Shown piece by piece: positions 17,489 through 27,408 of a stretch of 64,000 nucleotides of DNA (the first letter of the stretch is position 1; every line of letters starts with the position of its first letter). The stretch comes from an uncultured Collinsella sp. (GTDB lineage: Bacteria > Actinomycetota > Coriobacteriia > Coriobacteriales > Coriobacteriaceae), in the NCBI GenBank assembly GCA_959018755.1, contig CAUEMA010000001.1, forward strand, positions 124,001-188,000, given 5' to 3'. The notes below the pieces were generated by a model. The model ran no database searches. It was not told the DNA's origin and worked only from the letters and a program-made list of their open reading frames with translations. Made by a program: the position numbers and the translations under genes.

Positions 17489-17540
17489 GGTGAACGTTCA
17501 CCTTTTGAGTCGTAATGGATTAGTATGGTGAACGTTCACC
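17489..17540 (+). promoter_or_regulatory. Two operators GGTGAACGTTCACC upstream of uxaC
   Basis: The 14-bp perfect palindrome occurs at 17489-17502 and 17527-17540, 38 bp centre to centre. It is a typical LacI-family site with a central CG. The second copy is 54 bp before the uxaC start, fitting repression by the LacI protein encoded immediately upstream. Confidence 0.85.
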
Positions 17541-17593
17541 TAGAGGATGACGAGCGTATTGTGCGCCCGCTCCGCAAACAAAGGGGTTGTTTG

Positions 17594-19021
17594 ATGAAAA
17601 ACTTCATGGACGATCAGGATTTCCTGCTGAGCACCAAGACCGGCGAGGAGCTGTTCCACAACTTTGCCAAGTGCATGCCCATCGTCGATTACCACTGCCA
17701 CATTTCTCCCAAGGAGATCTGGGAGGACAAGCGTTTCGAGAACATCACCGAGGTTTGGCTGGGCGGCGACCACTACAAGTGGCGCCTGATGCGCGCCAAC
17801 GGCGTCGACGAGCGTTTTATCACTGGCGATGCCCCTGCTCGCGAGAAGTTCCAAAAGTGGGCCGAGACCCTGGGTCGCTGCGTTGGCAACCCCGTCTTTG
17901 AGTGGAGCCACCTGGAGCTTAAGCGCTACTTTGGCTACGAGGGCGTCCTCAACGGCAAGACCGCCCAGGAGGTCTGGGACCTTGCCAACGCCAAGCTCGC
18001 TGAGGCCAGCTTTACCTGCCGCAACCTGATCAAGCAGTCCAACGTCCGCATGATCTGCACTACCGACGACCCCGCCGACAGCTTTGAGTGGCACAAGAAG
18101 ATTGCCGCCGATGACAGTTTTGACGTTCAGGTCGTTCCCGCCATGCGTCCCGACGCCGCTCTGCGCATCGAGCGCGGCCAGGAGTTCGCCGACTACTGCA
18201 AGCACCTTTCCGAGGTTGCCGGCGTTGAGGTCAGCGACTTTGAGGGCATGAAGTCTGCCATCTCCAAGCGCTACGACGTTGCTCACGAGCTGGGCTGCCG
18301 CGCCTCCGACCACGCACTCGATTACGTTATGTACGTCCCGGCTACCGACGATGAGATCGAGGCCATCTTTGCCAAGGGTCTGGCTGCCGAGCCGCTTACC
18401 GAGGAAGAGGTCCTCAAGTACAAGACCGCCTTTATGCAGTTTGTCGCCGGCGAGTATGTCCGCCTTGGCTGGGCCATGCAGCTGCACTTTGGCTGCAAGC
18501 GTGACAACAACCGCGCTATGTTCGCCAAGCTCGGTCCCGACACCGGCTACGATTGCATCTCCAACTACACGCCGTCCGACCAGCTCGCCGAATTCCTCAA
18601 CTCCATCCAGGAGACCTGCGGCTTGCCCAAGACCATTCTGTACAGCCTGAACCCCATCGACAACACCATGATCGATACCGTGATGGGCTGTTTCCAGGAG
18701 GCTCCGACTGCCGGTAAGATCCAGAACGGCTCCGCCTGGTGGTTCAACGACAACGAGGTCGGCATGCGCGAGCAGCTCACGGCTCTGGCTAACGAGGGCG
18801 TCCTGGGCAACTTTGTCGGCATGCTCACCGACTCCCGCTCCTTCCTGTCCTATCCGCGTCACGAGTATTTCCGTCGCGTGCTGTGCAGCGTGATCGGCGA
18901 GTGGGTTGAGCAGGGCAAGTATCCGGCCGACATGGAGCTGCTGGGCACCATCGTGCGTGACATCAGCTACAACAACTCCGTTCGCTACTTTGGCTTCGAT
19001 CTGGACACTGTCGAGGCATAG
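17594..19021 (+). CDS. uxaC: Uronate isomerase (glucuronate/galacturonate isomerase)
   Basis: 475 residues, the usual UxaC length, with an amidohydrolase-like TIM barrel. The N-terminal metal-binding motif is DYHCHISPKEIWED, and late motifs are SAWWFNDNEVGMREQL and GMLTDSRSFLSYPRHEYFRRVL. It isomerises D-glucuronate to D-fructuronate and D-galacturonate to D-tagaturonate. Start at ATG 17594 behind AAAGGGG; an upstream in-frame start would overlap the operators. First gene of uxaC, GPH symporter, uxaB, uxaA. Confidence 0.96.
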   Translation: MKNFMDDQDFLLSTKTGEELFHNFAKCMPIVDYHCHISPKEIWEDKRFENITEVWLGGDHYKWRLMRANGVDERFITGDAPAREKFQKWAETLGRCVGNPVFEWSHLELKRYFGYEGVLNGKTAQEVWDLANAKLAEASFTCRNLIKQSNVRMICTTDDPADSFEWHKKIAADDSFDVQVVPAMRPDAALRIERGQEFADYCKHLSEVAGVEVSDFEGMKSAISKRYDVAHELGCRASDHALDYVMYVPATDDEIEAIFAKGLAAEPLTEEEVLKYKTAFMQFVAGEYVRLGWAMQLHFGCKRDNNRAMFAKLGPDTGYDCISNYTPSDQLAEFLNSIQETCGLPKTILYSLNPIDNTMIDTVMGCFQEAPTAGKIQNGSAWWFNDNEVGMREQLTALANEGVLGNFVGMLTDSRSFLSYPRHEYFRRVLCSVIGEWVEQGKYPADMELLGTIVRDISYNNSVRYFGFDLDTVEA

Positions 19022-19071
19022 ATCTGTATGTGTTCCGATTGGTGAAATCGGTTGCAAAGGGGAGGGACCAC

Positions 19072-20577
19072 ATGGGAACAGGGCAACAGAAAAACGAGCA
19101 GATCGTGTCTGCTCAGGCGGATTCGAGATCTATGCAGAGCTCGCAGGATATCAAGCTGAGCTGGCGTGAGAAAATCTGCTATGGCTTTGGCGATTTGGGC
19201 AACGGATTCATGTTCGATCTTGATCAAGCATATCTGACCAAGTTCTACACTGACATCTGTCTGATTTCGCCAGGCGTAGTGAGCCTGATTTTCGCCGTCA
19301 CCAAGATTTTCGATGCGTTCATGGACCCGATTGCCGGTGCATTCGTCGACGGTAGAAAGAAGATTGGCAAGCACGGTCGGTTTCGTCCGGTCATGATGGT
19401 TTCGGCCGTGATCCTTGCCGTTCTAACCGTGGTGACCTTCACTGCGCCCGATATTCCCATGGCAGGTAAAATTGCCTATGCGCTGATAACTTACATGATC
19501 TGGGGCGTCGTATACAGCTTCACCAACGTGCCATACGGATCTCTGGCCACGGTAATGACGCGTGACGTCGATGACCGCGCGCACATGGCGTCAACGCGCC
19601 AGGCCGGTTCGCTTTGCGCACAGCTCATCACGGGCGTAGCGTTCATCCCATTGGTCCTGTTCTTTGCGGGTGGCGACACGCTCGACGGCAATCCGCACGG
19701 CTATACGACTGCAGCTGTCGTCATGGGACTGTGCGGCATCGCCGGATTCGCCATCTGCTTTTTGGGAACGCGCGAGCATATCCGTATCGATCGACAGGCC
19801 GAGGAGAAGGCTGCGGGAAAGGCCGGCAAGAAGTCGAGCGCATTCAACACGTATTTCAAGGTCGTTTTCACCAACAAGAACCTGGGAGCAGTTATCCTGC
19901 TTACGCTGTTTACCATCTCGGCCATGAACACCAACAACACCATGATGGTGTATTTCTGCCAGTACAACCTGGGTAACATCGCGTTGCAGCCCATTGTCAA
20001 CGGCATCATGATCGGAACGTCGGTTGTCGCCATTCTCGCCATCCCGACGCTCGTCAAGCATTTTGGCAAGAAGCGCACGTGCGTTGCCTGCTTTATCGTC
20101 GGTGCCGTGGCAAACGGCCTCAACTTCATCCTGCCGACCAATACCGTGACGTTCATCATCTTCGTCACCATCGGCTACGTCGCACTTGCCATCCCCAACG
20201 GTATCACCTGGAACCTGGTTTCCGATGTTATCGATTACGGTGAATGGCACACGGGAATCCGCAAGGAGGGTACGACCTACGCCGCGTTCAACTTTTCTCG
20301 TAAGCTTGCGCAATCCCTTGCCGCGATCATTTCCGGCGGCATCCTTGCCCTTACCGGATATGTGGCAAATAAGCCCCAGACGGCCGCCACGCTGCTTGGC
20401 ATCAAGGGCGCTCTGACGATTTATCCCGCTTGCGCCCTTCTGGTGGCAGCCTTGATCATCTTCGCTCTCTACGACATTACCGAGAAGAAGTTCAATTCCA
20501 TTTCCAACGACCTGTCGAATGGTCGCTGGGAGCGCGGCAAGATCGGCGAGAGCACTATCGAGACGATCGATAAATAG
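19072..20577 (+). CDS. GPH-family sugar/uronide:cation symporter
   Basis: 501 residues with 12 predicted membrane segments. The GPH (glycoside-pentoside-hexuronide) signatures are visible: KICYGFGDLGNGFMFDL near the start, a first cytoplasmic loop with DPIAGAFVDGRKKIGKHGRFRPV, and VSDVIDYGEWHTGIRKEG late in the protein. Set between uxaC and uxaB, it is most likely the uronate (or uronide) importer of this operon. ATG 19072 is preceded by AAAGGGGAGGG. Substrate is inferred from context. Confidence 0.92.
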   Translation: MGTGQQKNEQIVSAQADSRSMQSSQDIKLSWREKICYGFGDLGNGFMFDLDQAYLTKFYTDICLISPGVVSLIFAVTKIFDAFMDPIAGAFVDGRKKIGKHGRFRPVMMVSAVILAVLTVVTFTAPDIPMAGKIAYALITYMIWGVVYSFTNVPYGSLATVMTRDVDDRAHMASTRQAGSLCAQLITGVAFIPLVLFFAGGDTLDGNPHGYTTAAVVMGLCGIAGFAICFLGTREHIRIDRQAEEKAAGKAGKKSSAFNTYFKVVFTNKNLGAVILLTLFTISAMNTNNTMMVYFCQYNLGNIALQPIVNGIMIGTSVVAILAIPTLVKHFGKKRTCVACFIVGAVANGLNFILPTNTVTFIIFVTIGYVALAIPNGITWNLVSDVIDYGEWHTGIRKEGTTYAAFNFSRKLAQSLAAIISGGILALTGYVANKPQTAATLLGIKGALTIYPACALLVAALIIFALYDITEKKFNSISNDLSNGRWERGKIGESTIETIDK

Positions 20578-20655
20578 CCCCGCTGCCTGAAAAATCATGA
20601 ATGCAACCCGGTGCGGCGATGCCGTACCGGGACTTGAGTTGAGAGGAAAACCTCT

Positions 20656-22170
20656 ATGAATAACATCAGCTACGAGACGCTCGAGAAGATCGGCTACGAG
20701 GGCTACGTGCTGCCCAAGGACGCCCCCGAGAAGGTCCTGCAGTTTGGCGAGGGCAATTTCCTGCGCGCCTTCGTCGATCGTTTCTTCGATATGGGCAACG
20801 AGGCCACCGGTTGGAACGGCAAGGTCGTCATGGTGCAGCCCATCAGCGGCGCCTTCGATTTCGCCGATGGTATCAATGCCCAGGATGGCCTGTACACCGT
20901 ACTGGTGCGCGGCAAGGAGAACGGCGACACGGTTGACGATTCCCGCGTGATCAGCGCCTGCAGCCGTTGCCTCAATCCGTATCGCGAGGCTGACTACCGT
21001 GCCATGATGGAAGTCGCCGTTTCCGACGGCCTGGAGATTATCGTCTCCAACACCACCGAGGCCGGTATCGCCTACGATCCGTCCTGCAAGGCCGACGACA
21101 TGCCCCCCGCGAGCTTCCCTGCCAAGCTTGCCCAGGTGCTCCATGCCCGCTGGGCTGCCGGCAAGCCGGGCGTCATCGTGCTCGCCTGCGAGCTCATCGA
21201 CCATAACGGCGAGGAGCTGCTGCGCATTATGAACCAGTACGTGAGTGACTGGGGCTGGGAGGACGAGTTTTCGCAGTGGATGGCCAACGACTGCACCGTC
21301 TGCACCACGCTCGTCGACACCATCGTTCCGGGTCGCATCCGCGATCCCAAGGAGGCCGCTGCCGTGGCCGAGCGCTTGGGCTATGAGGATCCGTTCTTGG
21401 CCGTGCGCGAGCCCTTCCAGATGTGGGGCATCCAGGGTGACGAGTCGCTCAAGGAGCGTCTGCCCTTCGTGAAGGCCGGTCTGCCGGGTGTCTTTGTGAC
21501 CCTCGACGTCACCCCGTACAAGAAGCGCAAGGTCCGCATCCTCAACGGCGCCCACACCGCCTTTGTCCCGGGTTCCTGGGTTGCCGGCTTTGATATCGTG
21601 CGCGATTGCATGCACGACGAGACCGTCCGCGGCTTCATGAACACTATGCTCTACGACGAGGTCATTCCGACGCTTGCCGCCGACCTGGATGTCGAGGACT
21701 GCAAGGCCTTTGCCGCCGCCGTCGAGAACCGCTTCGACAACCCGTTTATCGACCACGCGCTGCTCTCCATCTGCCTCAACTCCACGGCTAAGTGGCGTGC
21801 CCGCGACCTGCCTACGCTCAAGGACTACGTTGCCGAGACCGGCAACCTGCCCAAGTGCCTGGCGACGAGCCTGGCCACGCTCATCTCCTTCTACACGCAG
21901 GAGCTCGTGTCCCGCGAGGGTGACGGCCTGCACCTGCGTCGCTCTGACGGCACCGAGTACACCGCTCAGGACGACGCCTTCGTGCTCGACTTCTACGCTG
22001 CCCGCGCCGGCGCCGACGACGCCGAGCTGGTGCACGATGTGCTCTCCAACGAGCAAATGTGGGGCGAGGATCTTACGCAGATCGCCGGCCTGGAGGAGTT
22101 TGTCGTCAACGCTCTCGCCGTCGTGCGCTCCGAGGGCGCCAAGCAGGCGTTCGCGAACGCTCAGGCCTAA
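20656..22170 (+). CDS. uxaB: Tagaturonate reductase (altronate oxidoreductase)
   Basis: 504 residues of the mannitol/polyol dehydrogenase family. The start has the characteristic VLQFGEGNFLRAFVDRFFD nucleotide-binding segment, and the core has KRKVRILNGAHTAFVP, typical of the UxaB branch. It reduces D-tagaturonate to D-altronate with NADH. Location between uxaC and uxaA supports UxaB over UxuB (fructuronate reductase). ATG 20656 follows GAGAGGAAAACC. Confidence 0.93.
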   Translation: MNNISYETLEKIGYEGYVLPKDAPEKVLQFGEGNFLRAFVDRFFDMGNEATGWNGKVVMVQPISGAFDFADGINAQDGLYTVLVRGKENGDTVDDSRVISACSRCLNPYREADYRAMMEVAVSDGLEIIVSNTTEAGIAYDPSCKADDMPPASFPAKLAQVLHARWAAGKPGVIVLACELIDHNGEELLRIMNQYVSDWGWEDEFSQWMANDCTVCTTLVDTIVPGRIRDPKEAAAVAERLGYEDPFLAVREPFQMWGIQGDESLKERLPFVKAGLPGVFVTLDVTPYKKRKVRILNGAHTAFVPGSWVAGFDIVRDCMHDETVRGFMNTMLYDEVIPTLAADLDVEDCKAFAAAVENRFDNPFIDHALLSICLNSTAKWRARDLPTLKDYVAETGNLPKCLATSLATLISFYTQELVSREGDGLHLRRSDGTEYTAQDDAFVLDFYAARAGADDAELVHDVLSNEQMWGEDLTQIAGLEEFVVNALAVVRSEGAKQAFANAQA

Positions 22171-22248
22171 ATCCTTCTGTACGCCCGCCGGGTAACTGGC
22201 GGGCGTCACTCGACTTCTGCTCAACCTGTAGGGTTAGGACTCTTTGTA

Positions 22249-23733
22249 ATGAACACTATCCAGATCAATCCGGCCGACAACGTCATCGTTGCGCTGTCGC
22301 CGCTCGCCAAGGGTGCTGCCGTCGAGGTTCCCGGCGTGGGCGAGGTCGTTGCCGCGGAGGATATCCCGCAGGGTCACAAGATGGCCGTGCGCGCCATTGC
22401 AGCCGGTGAGGATGTCGTCAAGTACGGTCTTCCCATCGGTCACGTGACGAAGGACATTCAGCCCGGCCAGTGGCTGCACACGCACAACGTGAAGACCAAC
22501 CTCTCGGGTGAGGTCGAGTACACCTACAATCCGACACATCCGGTCGTTGAACCGGTCGAGGCCGAGACTTTTATGGGCTTCCGCCGTGCCGACGGTCGTG
22601 CCGCCACGCGCAATGAGCTTTGGATCATTCCCACCGTCGGTTGCGTCAACGAAGTCGCTCGTGCCATGTGCGAGCAGGCTCAGGACCTGGTCGAGGGCTC
22701 GTTGGAGGGCGTTTATTACTTCCCACATCCGTTCGGTTGCTCACAGACCGGCGCCGACCATGCCCAGACCCGTCGTCTGCTGGTGGCACTGTCGCGTCAC
22801 GCAAACGCTGTGGGCGTGCTGTTCTTGTCGCTCGGTTGCGAGAACTGCACGCATCAGCAGGTGCTCGACGAGCTCGGTGACTTCGATCACGAGCGCGTTC
22901 GTTTTCTCACCTGCCAGGATGTAGCCGACGAGCAGATCGAGGGCCACAAGATTCTGTCCGAGCTGGCTGACTTGGCCAAGCAGGCCAAGCGTGAGCCCAT
23001 TCCGGCCTCCGAGCTGGTTATTGGTCTTAAGTGCGGCGGCTCTGACGGTCTTTCGGGCATTACAGCCAACCCCACGATCGGTCGCGTGAGCGATATGGTC
23101 GTCGCCCGCGGCGGCACGTCGGTGCTTACCGAGGTGCCCGAGATGTTTGGCGCCGAGAGTATCCTGCTCGATCGCTGCGAGAACGAGCAGGTCTTTAACG
23201 CTGCCTCTGACATGCTTAACGGTTTTAAGGATTACTTTATTAGCCATGGTGAGGTGGTCTACGAGAACCCGAGTCCCGGTAACAAGGATGGTGGCATCAC
23301 CACGCTCGAGGACAAGAGTTGCGGCTGCGTGCAAAAGGGCGGCTCCGCACCCATCGTCGACGTGCTGCCGTATGCCGGTCAGGTCACCAAGCATGGCCTG
23401 AACATGCTGTGCGGCCCGGGCAACGACATGGTATCCACCACGGCGTTGACGGCTGCTGGCTGTCACGTGATTCTGTTCTCGACTGGACGCGGCACGCCGT
23501 TTGGTGCACCGGCGCCCACCCTCAAGGTGTTCACCAATCAGCGTCTGTGCGACCACAAGGCCAACTGGATGGACTTTAACGCCGGCGTGATTGCCACAGG
23601 CGAACGCACACTCGACGAGGCTGCCCGCGACCTGTATCAGCTGGTACTGGATACAGCGAGCGGTAAGCTAACGAGTGCCGAGCGCCGCGGCTGCCACGAG
23701 ATCAGTATCTGGAAAGACGGCGTCTGCCTGTAG
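22249..23733 (+). CDS. uxaA: Altronate dehydratase
   Basis: 494 residues. An N-terminal SAF domain (about residues 1-90, NVIVALSPLAKGAAVEV...GLPIGHVTKDIQPGQWLHTHNVKTNL) is followed by the UxaA family catalytic region (GFRRADGRAATRNELWIIPTVGCVN; HPFGCSQTGAD; LKCGGSDGLSGITANP; GRGTPFGAPAPTLKV). It dehydrates D-altronate to 2-keto-3-deoxy-D-gluconate (KDG), which feeds KdgK and Eda encoded at 33.5-35.4 kb. The SAF and main domains, separate in some species, are fused here. Last gene of the operon. Confidence 0.95.
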   Translation: MNTIQINPADNVIVALSPLAKGAAVEVPGVGEVVAAEDIPQGHKMAVRAIAAGEDVVKYGLPIGHVTKDIQPGQWLHTHNVKTNLSGEVEYTYNPTHPVVEPVEAETFMGFRRADGRAATRNELWIIPTVGCVNEVARAMCEQAQDLVEGSLEGVYYFPHPFGCSQTGADHAQTRRLLVALSRHANAVGVLFLSLGCENCTHQQVLDELGDFDHERVRFLTCQDVADEQIEGHKILSELADLAKQAKREPIPASELVIGLKCGGSDGLSGITANPTIGRVSDMVVARGGTSVLTEVPEMFGAESILLDRCENEQVFNAASDMLNGFKDYFISHGEVVYENPSPGNKDGGITTLEDKSCGCVQKGGSAPIVDVLPYAGQVTKHGLNMLCGPGNDMVSTTALTAAGCHVILFSTGRGTPFGAPAPTLKVFTNQRLCDHKANWMDFNAGVIATGERTLDEAARDLYQLVLDTASGKLTSAERRGCHEISIWKDGVCL

Positions 23734-23736
23734 AGA

Positions 23737-23769
23737 GATTCGCCATTCGTAGGGGTGGCGAATCTTTTG
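23737..23769 (+). terminator. Terminator of the uxa operon
   Basis: GATTCGCCA pairs with TGGCGAATC, followed by TTTT, 4 bp after the uxaA stop. Confidence 0.9.
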
Positions 23770-23940
23770 ATCTCGATGACGGGGCTGCACAGTGGCTCCG
23801 TGCGAGGGAAGGGTTGCTACTGCGCGTTTGTGAGATGCTTTTCGGTGCCCTTTTCCGCACTGTTGACGTATCTATGGTTATAAATTCGGGCAAATTGGTT
23901 TAAGAAGCCGATTTCGTCCAGGTCGATAGAGGGGAATTGC

Positions 23941-25158
23941 GTGGCTATCCACATCGTTGAGGAAGCAAATCGCTGTCTGGGCTGCAAAAAGGCGTTCTGT
24001 CAAATAAAGGGCTGTCCGGTGCAGACGCCCATTCCGCAGGTTATCGACCTCTTTAAGCAGCGCCGTCTGCAAGAGGCGGGCGAGCTACTGTTCCAGAACA
24101 ATCCCATGAGCGCGGTCTGCTCCATGGTGTGCAATCATTCGGGCCAGTGCGAGGGCGCTTGCATTCAGGGCCGCAAGGGCGCGCCCGTGCATTTTTCGAG
24201 CATCGAGAACTATATCTCCACGGCGTATTTGGACCGCAAAGAGTGGAAACCCGCGCCGTCGTGCGGCAAGCAGGTCGCTGTGGTCGGCTCCGGCCCTGCC
24301 GGTATGACCGTGGCCATTAAGATGGCGCAGCTGGGTTGCGCCGTCACCGTTTTTGAGCAGCGGCCCGAGATCGGCGGCGTGCTGGAGTACGGTATCCCCG
24401 AGTTCCGCCTGCCGCGCTCGCTCGTGCAAAAGTACCGCCACGTGATGTGCTCGCTCGGCGTGCGCGTTCGCCCCTCGACCACCATCGGCGGTGCGCTCCA
24501 CATCGACGACTTGCTGCGCGACGGCTACGATGCGGTCTTTGTTGGTACCGGCACCTGGCGAGCTCGAAAGCTGGGTATTCCCGGCGAGTCGCGCGGCAAT
24601 GTGCTGTTTGGTATCGACTATCTGGTCGATCCCACGAGCGTGGCAATCGGGCAGAACGTGGCGGTTATCGGCGCCGGCAATGTGGCCATGGATGTTGCCC
24701 GCACGGCCCTGCGCTCGGGTGCTCGCAAGGTTACCGTGTACGCCCGATCGCGCCATATCTCTGCCATCGATGACGAGGTGGAGCTGACCGAGCTTGACGG
24801 TGCCGAGATTATGTGCGGCAAGGCGATCTGCGCCATCGACGATAACGGTCCGGTGTTCGAGACGGCTATCTTTGACGAGGACAACAACGTGGTGGGCTAC
24901 GAGGAAGAGCTCGACCATGCGTCCGCCGACACGGTTGTGATTGCGGCGTCTCAGGTGCCCAAGGACAAGCTCGTGCTTACAACGGGCGGTCTGGAGACCG
25001 ACCATCGCGGCCTGCTTTCGGTCGACGAGCATGGCATGACCACCGTGCCTGGCGTCTTTGCCGCCGGCGACGTGGTCAACGGCCCGCTCACCGTGGTCCA
25101 TGCCGTAGCTGGTGCCAAGCTCGCCGTCGAAGGCATGACCACCTACCTGGGCCTTTAA
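23941..25158 (+). CDS. GltD-like NAD(P)H/FAD oxidoreductase with N-terminal Fe-S domain
   Basis: 405 residues. The N-terminus carries the GltD-type Cys clusters for two [4Fe-4S] centres (RCLGCKKAFCQIKGCPVQTP and CSMVCNHSGQCEGAC), followed by an FAD-binding GxGxxG (AVVGSGPAGM) and a second dinucleotide fold (AVIGAGNVAMDVART). Ends with TVPGVFAAGDVVNGPLTVVHAVAGAK. Relatives are the glutamate synthase small subunit, NfnL and PreT-like subunits. No GltB lies nearby, so glutamate synthase activity is not supported; it may hand electrons to the flavoprotein encoded next. GTG start behind AGAGGGGAA. Confidence 0.85.
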   Translation: MAIHIVEEANRCLGCKKAFCQIKGCPVQTPIPQVIDLFKQRRLQEAGELLFQNNPMSAVCSMVCNHSGQCEGACIQGRKGAPVHFSSIENYISTAYLDRKEWKPAPSCGKQVAVVGSGPAGMTVAIKMAQLGCAVTVFEQRPEIGGVLEYGIPEFRLPRSLVQKYRHVMCSLGVRVRPSTTIGGALHIDDLLRDGYDAVFVGTGTWRARKLGIPGESRGNVLFGIDYLVDPTSVAIGQNVAVIGAGNVAMDVARTALRSGARKVTVYARSRHISAIDDEVELTELDGAEIMCGKAICAIDDNGPVFETAIFDEDNNVVGYEEELDHASADTVVIAASQVPKDKLVLTTGGLETDHRGLLSVDEHGMTTVPGVFAAGDVVNGPLTVVHAVAGAKLAVEGMTTYLGL

Positions 25159-25174
25159 CTCCATCCCGCCCATC

Positions 25175-25247
25175 AGTTGCGGTGAAATACGGACTGTTTT
25201 GGCTGTCAAAGGCCTTATCTACTCCGTATTCCACCGCAACTTTTTTG
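25175..25247. repeat. Intergenic hairpin repeat, AGTTGCGGTG family (copy 1)
   Basis: The arms AGTTGCGGTGAAATACGGA (25175-25193) and TCCGTATTCCACCGCAACT (25223-25241) pair almost perfectly and are followed by T6. Placed 17 bp after the GltD-like gene, it can act as its terminator. Related copies are at 32226-32321 and 33088-33154. Confidence 0.85.
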
Positions 25248-25359
25248 TGAGGGTCGGGATTGAAGGTGGGGAGTGCGAGCGAGTGCGAATGCGGCGGATA
25301 CTGATACGATAGGTACGTTAGCAACTGCCGCCGAGCGGCTCAAACGAAAGGAACCCTGT

Positions 25360-27309
25360 ATGGAGTCATCCGCCTACCCGATGCTCTTTAGCCCGATCAA
25401 GGTCGGTACGACCGAGGTCAAGAACCGCGTCTTTATGCCGCCGGTATCTACCAACCTGGCCGATCACGGCTATGTGACCGACGACTTGGTCGATCATTAC
25501 CGTGCTCGCGCCAAGGGCGGCGTGGGCCTCATCATCACCGAGGTCGTGACGGTCGAGCCCACCTATACCTATCTGCCGGGTGACATGTGCTGCTACGACG
25601 ATACGTTTATCCCCGGCTGGGAAAAGCTCGCCGCGGCCGTCCACGAGTATGGCTGCAAGATCATGCCGCAGCTCTTCCACCCCGCCTACATGGCCTTTAA
25701 CATTCCGGGCACGCCTCGCCTGATCGCTCCGTCCTTTGTGGGCCCGTCTTACGCCCGCGAGGCACCGCGCCCCATCACGGTCGACGAGATTCACGAGCTC
25801 ACGCATCAGTTTGGCGACGCTGCCGTGCGTATGCAGAAGGCCGGTGTCGATGGCGTCGAGGTCCACGCAGCGCACGCCCACGGCATGCTCGGCGGCTTTT
25901 TGACCCCGCTCTATAACAAGCGTACTGATGAGTACGGCGGCTCGCTCGACGCCCGTATGCGCTTCTTGCTCGAGGTCATCGCCGAGATTCGCGAGCGCTG
26001 CGGCAAGGACTTTATCATCGACGTCCGTATTTCGGGTGACGAGTACACCGATGGCGGTCTGACCCTCAACGATATGATTTATGTCTCGCGTCGTCTGGAG
26101 AAGGCCGGCGTCGACATGATTCATGTGTCGGGCGGCACCACCATCAAGCGTGGCTCCGCGATTCCCGCCGCCGGTACCCAGCAGGCGTCGCACGCCGCCT
26201 GCTCGCGCGAGATCAAAAAGCACGTCAACATTCCCGTCGCCACCGTCGGACGTATCAACGAGGCCTGGATCGCCGAGGAGCTGATCGAGGACGGCGCTGC
26301 CGACATCTGCATGATGGGCCGCGCCAATCTGTGCGATGCCGAGTTCTGCAATAAGGCCGCTTCCGGCAACGCCGACGACATCCGCCCCTGCATCGGCTGC
26401 CTGCGCTGCCTGAACGGCATTATGTTCGGCAAGCGCATCTCCTGTACCGTCAACCCGGACGTGGAGCGCGACGAGGCCGGCTACGAGCCTGCCGCCGAGG
26501 CCAAGAACGTGCTCGTTGTGGGCGCTGGTCCTGCGGGCATGGAGGCAGCCTACATTGCCGCCAAGCGCGGCCACAACGTGGTGCTCATTGACAAGCAGGA
26601 TGAGCCGGGCGGCGAGATGCGCATCGCGGCCGTTCCGCCGGCAAAGCAGGAGCTCACCCGCGTGATCAAGTATCAGTACCGTCGTCTGGCCGAGGCGGGC
26701 GTGAAGTGCATATTTGGCACCGAGCTTACTGCCGAGGACATTCAGCGTGACTACGCGGGCTACGAGGTTGTCCTGGCTTATGGCGCCGAGCCCATCGCTC
26801 CGGCTTTCATGCAGGGCTTTAAGCAGGTTATGACGGCTGACGACCTGCTGGGTGGCAAGGCTTTCCCGGGCAAGAAGATCGTCATCGTGGGCGGCGGCAC
26901 CGTTGGCTGCGAGACGGCCGATTACCTGGCCCCGCTGGTCAACGACCTGTCGCCGGCCAATCGCGATGTCACCGTCATCGAGATGACCAAGACGCTCGCC
27001 GCCAACGAGGGCGGTGCCGGTCGCGCGGTGCTCATCACGCGCATGCTCTCCAAGGGCGTTCACGTGCTGACCGAGGCCAAGGTGACCGAGATTACCGAGG
27101 ACACTATCAGCTACGAAAAGGACGGCGAGGTCCACACCATCACCGGTGCCGATACGCTGGTGCTTGCCATGGGCTATCGTCCCAATACCAAGCTGGCCGA
27201 CGACCTGGCTGCAGCCGGTGTTGCCACCCACGTGCTGGGCGATGCCCAGAAGTGCGGCAACATCCGCGATGCCATCGGCGATGGCTACAAGGTTGCCTGC
27301 GAGCTCTAG
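25360..27309 (+). CDS. Old-yellow-enzyme family NADH:flavin oxidoreductase with Fe-S and FAD domains (2,4-dienoyl-CoA reductase/BaiCD type)
   Basis: 649 residues. The N-terminal FMN TIM barrel (residues 1 to ~350) contains FSPIKVGTTEVKNRVFMPP and HAAHAHGMLGGFLTPLYNKRTDEYGG. A [4Fe-4S] Cys motif follows (CIGCLRC with a fourth Cys 12 residues on), then an FAD domain (VLVVGAGPAGMEAAYIAAKRG) and an NAD(H) domain (IVIVGGGTVGCETADYL). The family covers 2,4-dienoyl-CoA reductase, trimethylamine dehydrogenase and gut bacterial steroid or enoate reductases; the substrate cannot be assigned. ATG 25360 lies behind GAAAGGAA. Confidence 0.9.
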   Translation: MESSAYPMLFSPIKVGTTEVKNRVFMPPVSTNLADHGYVTDDLVDHYRARAKGGVGLIITEVVTVEPTYTYLPGDMCCYDDTFIPGWEKLAAAVHEYGCKIMPQLFHPAYMAFNIPGTPRLIAPSFVGPSYAREAPRPITVDEIHELTHQFGDAAVRMQKAGVDGVEVHAAHAHGMLGGFLTPLYNKRTDEYGGSLDARMRFLLEVIAEIRERCGKDFIIDVRISGDEYTDGGLTLNDMIYVSRRLEKAGVDMIHVSGGTTIKRGSAIPAAGTQQASHAACSREIKKHVNIPVATVGRINEAWIAEELIEDGAADICMMGRANLCDAEFCNKAASGNADDIRPCIGCLRCLNGIMFGKRISCTVNPDVERDEAGYEPAAEAKNVLVVGAGPAGMEAAYIAAKRGHNVVLIDKQDEPGGEMRIAAVPPAKQELTRVIKYQYRRLAEAGVKCIFGTELTAEDIQRDYAGYEVVLAYGAEPIAPAFMQGFKQVMTADDLLGGKAFPGKKIVIVGGGTVGCETADYLAPLVNDLSPANRDVTVIEMTKTLAANEGGAGRAVLITRMLSKGVHVLTEAKVTEITEDTISYEKDGEVHTITGADTLVLAMGYRPNTKLADDLAAAGVATHVLGDAQKCGNIRDAIGDGYKVACEL

Positions 27310-27340
27310 TCAACCCCTTTGCACCAATCGATTGCAAAAA

Positions 27341-27383
27341 GCGGCGGCTGCCCTGTGTGTTGGGCAGCCGCCGCCTGCGTTTT
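27341..27383 (+). terminator. Terminator of the flavin oxidoreductase gene
   Basis: GCGGCGGCTGCCC pairs with GGGCAGCCGCCGC (13 bp) with an 8-nt loop, then CTGCGTTTT. Confidence 0.9.
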
Positions 27384-27408
27384 GCCAAAGAAAGATTATT
27401 GTCGGGCC

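Noticed and set aside
19591..22224. Long minus-strand open frame opposite the GPH symporter and uxaB
   Set aside because: Same antisense artefact; no ribosome site, no recognisable domains, and the plus-strand genes are certain.
23941..25158. Glutamate synthase small subunit (GltD) by name
   Set aside because: The fold and Cys clusters match, but there is no large subunit in the neighbourhood and a flavin reductase follows, so only a GltD-like oxidoreductase is claimed.
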